A stretch of 64,000 nt of DNA from Acidobacteriota bacterium (GTDB lineage Bacteria; Acidobacteriota; Thermoanaerobaculia; Multivoradales; JAGPDF01), in assembly GCA_014584695.1 (NCBI GenBank), contig JACTMI010000014.1, positions 1 through 64,000 of the forward strand, in the 5' to 3' direction. The position numbers and the translations under genes were made by a program. A model generated the notes under the pieces. The model worked only from the letters and a program-made list of their open reading frames with translations. It was not told the DNA's origin and did no database searches. Shown here piece after piece: positions 58,508 through 64,000 of the stretch (position 1 is its first letter; each line of letters begins with the position of its first letter).

Positions 58508-59857
58508 ATGCCGCCGCCCCTCAGCTCTCCGTCGCCGCCCCGCGGTCCGTTCGACGGCCTCGATGCCCCGGCGGTCGCGCGCGCTCTCGCCGCGGTCGCC
58601 GACCAGCCGGACGACGGCGCCGAGGTCTACTTCGAGCGCCGCCTCGAGCTCGAGCTGCCTCCCGGCGACAGCGGCCCCGGGCTGCGCGAGCGGCGCGAGG
58701 AGGGGCTCGCGGTGCGGCTGGTGCGCGGCGGACGGGCCTGGAGCGCCGGGCGCGACCGGATCGCGCCCGACGAGTTGGCGAGCGCGCTCCGGCAGGTGGC
58801 GCGCGCGCTGCCGGCGGCCGCGGCCGAGGCGCGCTTCGCGCTCGAGCCCTGGAGCGCGCCGCTGCCGCGCGCGGAGCTCGAAGCCTTCGCGGGCGAGCTC
58901 GACCGGGCGCTGCGCCGGCGCCACGCCGCTTTCCCGCTCCGGTTGACCGCGCGCTGGCAGCGCCGCGACCTGCTGGTGGTGGGGCCGCTCTGGAGCGTCG
59001 CGCCGGAGCGGGAAGCCTTCTTCTCGCTCGAGGTCGAGCTGCCGTGGGGCCGCTACGGGGCGCTGGCGCCGCGTCTCGATGGGGACGAGGCCGAGCGGGT
59101 CGCGCAGGCGCTGGTCGGGCGCTTCCGCGCCCGCGAGGCGCTCCCCCCCGCGGCCGGCAGGCCGCCGCTGCTGCTCGCGCCGGCCGCGACGGCGGTGCTG
59201 CTGCACGAGGCCGTCGCGCACGCGCTGGAGGCGGACCTGCTGGCGCTCTCGGGGCGGCCGGAGGCAGCGATCGGGACGGCGCTCGGTCCGGTCGGATTCT
59301 CGGTGCTCGAGGATCCGACGCGCGCGCCGGCCGGCGTCGAGCGGACGACCGACGACGAGGGGCAGCCGGTCGTGCGCCGCTGGCTGCTGCGCGACGGACG
59401 CGTCGAGCAGCCGCTTTCCGACCTGCGCTTCGCCCGGCGCTCGGCGGCGCTTTCGCCCGGGGCCGGCTTCCGCGCCGGCCGTCACTCGCCGGTGCGCCCG
59501 CGCAGCCATCATCTCGAGCTGCTGGCCGGCGAGACGGCGCCGGCGGCGCTCGCGGCGCTGGCGGCGGACGGTCTCGCGGTGGCCGAGCTCGACGCCGGCC
59601 GCCTCGATCCGCGCAGCGGCGAGGTCGTGCTCCACGCCCCTTGCGGGCGCCGCCTCGACGCCGGCGGTCGGGCCGGGGAGGCGGTCGGTTCGTTCACCAT
59701 CCGCTGCCGGCTGGCCGAGCTGCTCGCCGCGGTGGTCGCCGTCGGCGCGGCGGCCGAAGTCGCGGGGGCCGGCTGGTGCGCCAAGGCCGGCGAGCGGCGC
59801 GCCGTCTGGGCGACCGCGCCGGCGCTGGTGGTCGCCGGGCTCGAGGTGACGCCGTGA
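58508..59857 (+). CDS. tldD: TldD-like metalloprotease subunit
   Basis: 449 residues of the TldD/PmbA family. The zinc motif HExxxH is intact: H233, E234, H238 in LLHEAVAHALEAD. The C-terminal GWCAKAGERR fits the conserved GxCGKxG ending of TldD. TldD/TldE heterodimers unfold and cleave peptides such as microcins or CcdA. The next gene, overlapping by four bases, is the TldE-like partner. No ribosome site is evident before ATG 58508. Confidence 0.86.
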   Translation: MPPPLSSPSPPRGPFDGLDAPAVARALAAVADQPDDGAEVYFERRLELELPPGDSGPGLRERREEGLAVRLVRGGRAWSAGRDRIAPDELASALRQVARALPAAAAEARFALEPWSAPLPRAELEAFAGELDRALRRRHAAFPLRLTARWQRRDLLVVGPLWSVAPEREAFFSLEVELPWGRYGALAPRLDGDEAERVAQALVGRFRAREALPPAAGRPPLLLAPAATAVLLHEAVAHALEADLLALSGRPEAAIGTALGPVGFSVLEDPTRAPAGVERTTDDEGQPVVRRWLLRDGRVEQPLSDLRFARRSAALSPGAGFRAGRHSPVRPRSHHLELLAGETAPAALAALAADGLAVAELDAGRLDPRSGEVVLHAPCGRRLDAGGRAGEAVGSFTIRCRLAELLAAVVAVGAAAEVAGAGWCAKAGERRAVWATAPALVVAGLEVTP

Positions 59858-61152
59858 GCGGGAGCGGCGGCGGTTGCGGCCCGGCGGCGGGCGCGCTGCT
59901 CGAGACCTTGCGGCGCGGCGGCTGGGGCGAGGTCGAGGTGTTCGAGAAGCAGGGGCGCAGCCGGCGCTTCGAGCGCGGCCCCGAGGGTGAGAGCGCGACC
60001 TTCGCCGAAGAGAGCGGCTGGGCGGTGCGCGCCGGCGATCTGCGCCGTTCGCTCTTCGTCGCTGGATCCGGTGCGCCGCCGGCCGCGCCGCGCCTGCCCG
60101 AGCCGACGGCGCACCCGCTCCGGCTGCCGGACCCGCGCCCGATCCCGGCTTGGCCGCCGCCGCCGGGTCTCGATGCCCCCCTCATCGCCGAGAGCGAGGC
60201 CTGGGGCCTGTTCGCTGCGGTCGAGCGGGAGGTCCGCCGCGAGCTGCCGGCGGCGCGGCTCGTCGCCGCGCGGCTCGAAGACGGCGCGAGCGAAGCCGCG
60301 CTCCGTTCCAGCCGCGGCGTGGCGGCGGACCTGCGCTCCCGCGCCACGCAGCTGCGGCTGGAGGTCGAGGCCGAGGCCGAGACGATGACGCTCGAGATCG
60401 CCGCGCGCGAGCCGCGTGCGCTCGCGCCGCATGCGCTCGCCCGCCGGATCGTCGATCGCTGGCTGGCGCGCCGGCCGGGCGGGCCGCCGCCCGGAGCCGA
60501 CCTGGTGCTGGCGGCGCCGCTCGCCGCGCGCCTGATCCAGGCGCTGGCGCCGCTCTTTTCGGGACCGGAAGCGGGCGCCCGGCTGGCCGCCTCGGCTGGC
60601 GCCGCACGACAGCTGGCGGGCGAGAGCTGGACGCTGATCGACGACGGCCGGCTGGCGGCCGGAGCGCTCGCCGCGCCGGCGGACGGTGAGGGGCTGCCGA
60701 CCGGTCCGCGGGTGCTGCTCGAAGCCGGCCGTTTCGTGGCGCCGCTCGTCGCCTGGTGGGAGTGCGACGGCGAGCCGCCGCCCGGCTGCGCGCGCCGCGC
60801 GAGCTATCGGGACCTGCCCCGACGGGCCCCGACCCAGCTCTACCTGGCGCCCGCGCCGCAGGTGGCGCCGGCCGAGCTGGTCGCCTCGATCGCGGCCGGC
60901 GCCTATCTGATCGAGGCCGAGGGGGGCGTCGCGTGGGAGCCCGGGGGTCGATTCCGGTTGCCGGTTTCCGGTTTCGCGATCCAGCGCGGCCGAGCGAGCG
61001 GCCCGCTCGGCCGGGCGGTCCTCGGTGGCGACTTGCGCGGTCTGTTCGGTGGCCTCTGCGCGGTCGCCCGCGATCTCGCATTCGTCGCCGGCGACGGTCT
61101 CTATGGCGCGCCGAGCGTGGCCGTGCGCGGCCTGACGCTCACTCCCGCGTGA
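59854..61152 (+). CDS. tldE: TldE/PmbA-like partner protein
   Basis: 432 residues. It lacks the HExxxH motif, as expected for the non-metal subunit. Features include DLVLAAPLAARLIQALAPL, ESWTLIDDGRLA and a C-terminal half with GGFAIQRG and LGGDLRGLFGGL-type loops, similar in layout to PmbA. The GTG start overlaps the tldD stop (GTGA). It probably completes a TldD-TldE peptidase in the cytoplasm. Confidence 0.8.
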   Translation: MSGSGGGCGPAAGALLETLRRGGWGEVEVFEKQGRSRRFERGPEGESATFAEESGWAVRAGDLRRSLFVAGSGAPPAAPRLPEPTAHPLRLPDPRPIPAWPPPPGLDAPLIAESEAWGLFAAVEREVRRELPAARLVAARLEDGASEAALRSSRGVAADLRSRATQLRLEVEAEAETMTLEIAAREPRALAPHALARRIVDRWLARRPGGPPPGADLVLAAPLAARLIQALAPLFSGPEAGARLAASAGAARQLAGESWTLIDDGRLAAGALAAPADGEGLPTGPRVLLEAGRFVAPLVAWWECDGEPPPGCARRASYRDLPRRAPTQLYLAPAPQVAPAELVASIAAGAYLIEAEGGVAWEPGGRFRLPVSGFAIQRGRASGPLGRAVLGGDLRGLFGGLCAVARDLAFVAGDGLYGAPSVAVRGLTLTPA

Positions 61153-61176
61153 GCGCGCGCCGCGCCGCTCTCGGCG

Positions 61177-62199
61177 TCAGGCGCCGATGGCGCGAGCTCC
61201 GGCGGCCGGCAGCAGCTGGATCTCGAGCCGGCCGGTCGAGTCCACCTGGGGCACGAAGCCGCCCGGAGTCGGCGGTGAGCTCGAGCCGGGTTCGGTCGGC
61301 TTGACCGGTTCGCTCGCCGGCGCGGGGCGGCCGGAGAAGGCGGGGCGGACGCGTCGCCCGCCGGGCTCACCGCGCGCCGGCGTCCCGACCACGGCGGCGC
61401 CGCCGATCACCTGATTGACGCCCTTGCCCGGCTCGAGGTCGCTCGCGGTCAGGCGCTTCGACTCGACGGCCTCGGCGGTCTCCGCTGGCGTCTCGGTCGC
61501 CGCGGGAGCGGAACGCGGCCCCTCGCCCCCGGTCGAGGAGCGCGCGAAGCCACCTTGCCCGGCCGCCGCCGGCTCCGCGGCGAGCTGGTCGCCGCTCTTC
61601 GGCACCTCGATCATCAGGGCGGCGATGCGAGCCGGCTCTTCGTAGGTGCGGGGCGGCAGCAGGTCTTCGCCCTCCGGGCGATGGGCGCGCAGCAGCGCGC
61701 GGGTGGCCAGCGGATTGTCCAGGACGTGCGGGTTGACCCGGGCGTCGGAAAGCCGCGGTTCGAGCCGGAACGCCCGGGCATAGGCCCGCTCGGCGAGCGG
61801 CTTGGCCCGCCAGGCCTGGTAGATCTTGCCGATCTCGTAGTGGGCCCAGGCATGGTTCGGGTCGAGCTCGACCACCTGGCGCAGCTCGCGAAAAGCCGCG
61901 CGCCGCTCCCCCAGCTTTTGGAGCAGCAGGGCGTAGTTGAAGCGCATCGGCGCGCTCTCCGGGTCGAGCTCGAGCGCCCGGCGATAGGCCGCCGCGGCGC
62001 CCTGCCAATCCTGGTCGAGCACGAGCAGGTTGCCGAGGTCGTTGAACACCGCGGCATCGTCGGGCCGCTCTGCGGTGAGCGCCTGCTGGACCTCGATCGC
62101 GCGGTCGAGCCGGTAGGGCGGCGTGGTGGCGAGCGCCGCGAGGGTGGCCAGAGCGGCGGCGGCCGCGGCGACGGCGAGGACGAGAGTGGACTTGCGCAC
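61177..62199 (-). CDS. TPR-repeat protein with signal anchor
   Basis: 340 residues. An N-terminal hydrophobic helix (LVLAVAAAAAALATLAALA, about 5-23) anchors or exports the protein. Four TPR repeats follow (about 35-165, for instance AVFNDLGNLLVLDQDW and AHYEIGKIYQAW). The C-terminal half is low-complexity with Ala, Pro and Glu. GTG 62199 has AAGGAG seven bases upstream. Function is unknown; it may be a periplasmic scaffold. Confidence 0.82.
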   Translation of the reverse strand: MRKSTLVLAVAAAAAALATLAALATTPPYRLDRAIEVQQALTAERPDDAAVFNDLGNLLVLDQDWQGAAAAYRRALELDPESAPMRFNYALLLQKLGERRAAFRELRQVVELDPNHAWAHYEIGKIYQAWRAKPLAERAYARAFRLEPRLSDARVNPHVLDNPLATRALLRAHRPEGEDLLPPRTYEEPARIAALMIEVPKSGDQLAAEPAAAGQGGFARSSTGGEGPRSAPAATETPAETAEAVESKRLTASDLEPGKGVNQVIGGAAVVGTPARGEPGGRRVRPAFSGRPAPASEPVKPTEPGSSSPPTPGGFVPQVDSTGRLEIQLLPAAGARAIGA

Positions 62200-62227
62200 G
62201 GCGACTCCTTTGCGGCGGTGACCGGCG

Positions 62228-62863
62228 CTAGTCGAGCCCGCCGACCGGTTTGGCTTTCAGCTTCAGCTTGCCCTCCTCGAGGGCGAGACGGAACTGCGCC
62301 CGCTCGGCCCCGGTCCGCTCGCGGATGGTGTCGAGCTGCTTGCGCAGATGGGTGCGGAACGAGTCGAGCTCGAGGCGCGCGCCGCCGCCGCTGCGCACGA
62401 GCCCGGCGAAGAGGGCGTCGACCGCCTCCGGGTCGAGGCGCTGGTCGAGCACGATGCCGGCCTGCGGATCGAGCGGGCGCGGCGCGGCGGCGGCGGCGGC
62501 CGGATGGGTGGTGCCGCGCCCCTCCTCGCGCTCGCGCAAGCGGCGGCCGAACAGCTCGGAGATGCTGTTGAATCGGGCCTCGAGCGAGCCCAGGCGGAAC
62601 TGCTCGACCGCGCTCTTCAGGTTGACCTGCCGCAGCGCGCGCAGCTCGCGCTGCACCTGCGTCCGCAGCTCCTCGGGTGGCAGCTTGAGCGCGCCGTTGA
62701 AGAAACGCTCGGCGTCGAGCCGGAAGCGCTCGATGGTCTGCGCCAGGTGCTCGAGCTCGCGCTCGGCCGAGGGTGCCGCCGGCGTGGCCGAGGCTTCCCC
62801 CGGCCGGCCCGGGCTGGCGGCGGCTCGCCCCGAGGGCGGCGGCAGGGGGCGCTTGGGGATCAG
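62228..62863 (-). CDS. MXAN_5187-like hypothetical protein
   Basis: About 211 residues if it starts at CTG 62863. The sequence is charged and helical: ELEHLAQTIERFRLDAERFFNGALKLPPEELR then FRLGSLEARFNSISELFGRRLREREEGRG, a pattern I recall from the C-terminal domain of MXAN_5187-like myxobacterial proteins. There is no ATG; CTG has AGGAG ten bases upstream, while the internal GTG 62656 would delete the conserved helix. No signal peptide is seen. It is 32 bases from the divergent selA. Confidence 0.6.
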   Translation of the reverse strand: MIPKRPLPPPSGRAAASPGRPGEASATPAAPSAERELEHLAQTIERFRLDAERFFNGALKLPPEELRTQVQRELRALRQVNLKSAVEQFRLGSLEARFNSISELFGRRLREREEGRGTTHPAAAAAAPRPLDPQAGIVLDQRLDPEAVDALFAGLVRSGGGARLELDSFRTHLRKQLDTIRERTGAERAQFRLALEEGKLKLKAKPVGGLD

Positions 62864-62895
62864 TGGGGCGCTTCTCCTAGAATGCGATCGGAACC

Positions 62896-64000
62896 ATGAG
62901 CGTCGCTTCGCGCGAGGACCCGCGTCGCCGGCTGCCGGCGGTCGACCGCCTGCTCGCCGACCCCCGCCTCGCCGATCTCGAAGGATCTTACGGGCGGGAG
63001 CGGGTGCGCGTCCAGGCGCGGCGGGCGCTCGAGGCCCTGCGCCAGCGCCTGGCGGCCGACCCGGAGCTCGCGGCCGCGGCCGCGGCCGAGGCGCTCCCGC
63101 AGACCATCGCCCAGGAGCTCGAGCGACGCTTCGGCCGGCCGCTCCGCCGCGTGCTCAACGCCACCGGCGTCTTCCTGCACACCAACCTCGGTCGCGCGCC
63201 GCTGCCGGCCGGGGTCGCGGCGCGGCTGCCGGAGCTGGCCACCGCGGCCTGTGATCTCGAGATCGACCTGGCGACCGGCCGGCGCGGCGACCGCGCGGAG
63301 CGGACCTCGCGACTGCTCGCGGAGCTCTCGGGCGCCGAGGCGGGCGTCGCGGTCAACAACGCCGCCGGCGCGCTGGTGCTGGCGCTGGCGACCTTGGCGG
63401 ACGAGGGCGAAGTGATCGTCTCGCGCGGCGAGCTGGTGGAGATCGGCGGCTCGTTCCGCATCCCGGAGATTCTCGTCGCCGCCGGCGCGCGGCTGGTCGA
63501 GGTCGGCACCACGAACCGGACCCACCTCGCCGACTACGAGCGCGCGCTCGGTCCCGCCACCGCCCTGCTGCTCAAGGTCCACGCCAGCAACTACCGGCAG
63601 ACCGGTTTCGTCGCCGAGGTAGCGCCAGCCGAGCTCGCCCAGCTCGCGCACCGGCACGGTCTGCCGCTCCTGGTCGACGAAGGGGCGGGGCTGCTGGCGC
63701 CGCGGCCGGAGGCGCAGCTCGCCGGGCAGCCGAGCTTCCGGGGCCTGCTCGCGGCCGGGTGCGACCTGGTCTGCGGCAGCGGCGACAAGCTGCTGGGCGG
63801 GCCGCAGGCCGGTCTGCTTGCCGGCCGGGCCGACCTCGTCGAGCGCTGCCGGCGCCATCCCCTCTACCGGGCGCTGCGGCTGGACCGCTTGCGGGCGGTG
63901 GCGCTCGACGGCATCCTGCGCCTCCACCTCGGCGCCGCGCCGCTGCCGCTCGACCGCCTCTGGCCGGAGCCGGCCGCGCACCGCGCGCGACTCGAGCGGG
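62896..64000 (+). CDS. selA: L-seryl-tRNA(Sec) selenium transferase (3' end cut by window)
   Basis: 368 codons of about 460 are in the window. It converts Ser-tRNA(Sec) to Sec-tRNA(Sec) with selenophosphate. The N-terminal helical domain is RRRLPAVDRLLADP, then NATGVFLHTNLGRAPL, and the PLP lysine (K298) is in GSGDKLLGGPQAG. The presence of selA implies that this genome uses selenocysteine, with selB and tRNA-Sec expected nearby. The ATG at 62896 follows TAGAAT by 12 bases and has no Shine-Dalgarno, so a very short leader is likely. Confidence 0.95.
   Translation, partial: MSVASREDPRRRLPAVDRLLADPRLADLEGSYGRERVRVQARRALEALRQRLAADPELAAAAAAEALPQTIAQELERRFGRPLRRVLNATGVFLHTNLGRAPLPAGVAARLPELATAACDLEIDLATGRRGDRAERTSRLLAELSGAEAGVAVNNAAGALVLALATLADEGEVIVSRGELVEIGGSFRIPEILVAAGARLVEVGTTNRTHLADYERALGPATALLLKVHASNYRQTGFVAEVAPAELAQLAHRHGLPLLVDEGAGLLAPRPEAQLAGQPSFRGLLAAGCDLVCGSGDKLLGGPQAGLLAGRADLVERCRRHPLYRALRLDRLRAVALDGILRLHLGAAPLPLDRLWPEPAAHRARLER

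Overview
The window is a gene-dense, very GC-rich (about 70% by eye) bacterial chromosome segment. It suggests a diderm of the Acidobacteriota, perhaps Thermoanaerobaculia- or Holophagae-like. Evidence: outer-membrane genes (BamD-like and CpoB-like lipoproteins, two TonB-dependent receptors, OmpA and other barrels), a TonB/ExbB/ExbD system, Hanks-type kinase, DUF4388 and MglA/MglB genes, and a uppS-cdsA-dxr-rseP cluster. The phylum call is inference from gene content.

Layout. 1-5.0 kb (minus): an operon of a pseudoreceiver-Ser/Thr kinase-TonB fusion, a small coiled-coil protein, accD and folC (cut by the window edge). 5.0-12 kb (plus): ruvC, exbB-exbD-exbD-tonB, a DUF4388 protein, a TPR protein and an OmpA-like porin. 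12-15 kb (minus): gatB-ftsE-ftsX. 15-18.6 kb: yfiH, rlmN plus a small gene, an APH-type kinase and tatA. 18.6-24 kb (minus): lytic transglycosylase, Fis-type regulator, LysM protein, and PASTA-rpe-bamD-cpoB. 24-30 kb: nfo, then truA-uppS-cdsA-dxr-rseP (minus). 30-36.6 kb: a GNAT gene and glmU-glmS-methyltransferase-uvrD (minus). 36.7-45 kb: a barrel gene interrupted by an in-frame TGA, mglB-mglA, a DUF2318-like protein, a membrane diguanylate cyclase, a FabL-like reductase, a PAP2-family protein with a GNAT protein, and an outer-membrane protein. 45-50 kb: a TonB-dependent receptor, a DUF4143 ATPase with a palindrome over its start, and a four-tRNA operon. 50.6-55.6 kb: a cobalamin riboswitch controlling btuB-btuF-btuC-btuD. 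55.6-64 kb: FAH, Nudix and HAD enzymes, small membrane proteins, a TldD/TldE pair, a TPR protein, an MXAN_5187-like protein, and selA running off the end.

How they fit together. ExbB/ExbD/TonB can energise the BtuB receptor and the second receptor. BtuF/C/D would finish cobalamin import under riboswitch control. Envelope biogenesis dominates the rest: peptidoglycan precursors (GlmS, GlmU, UppS), phospholipid (AccD, CdsA), isoprenoid (Dxr), division (FtsEX), outer-membrane assembly (BamD, CpoB) and Tat export.

Main observations. (1) Many genes have no Shine-Dalgarno but carry a TAGACT, TAGAAT or TATTCT hexamer 6-9 nt before the start codon, which indicates widespread leaderless transcription. 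The same -10 hexamer occurs in a TTGACA-18 nt-TAGACT promoter before the tRNA operon. (2) A signal-peptide-bearing barrel gene has an in-frame TGA followed by a hairpin of SECIS-like geometry, in a window that also carries selA; mutation is the simpler explanation but recoding is testable. (3) One protein fuses a pseudoreceiver, a Ser/Thr kinase, a membrane segment and a TonB C-terminal domain.
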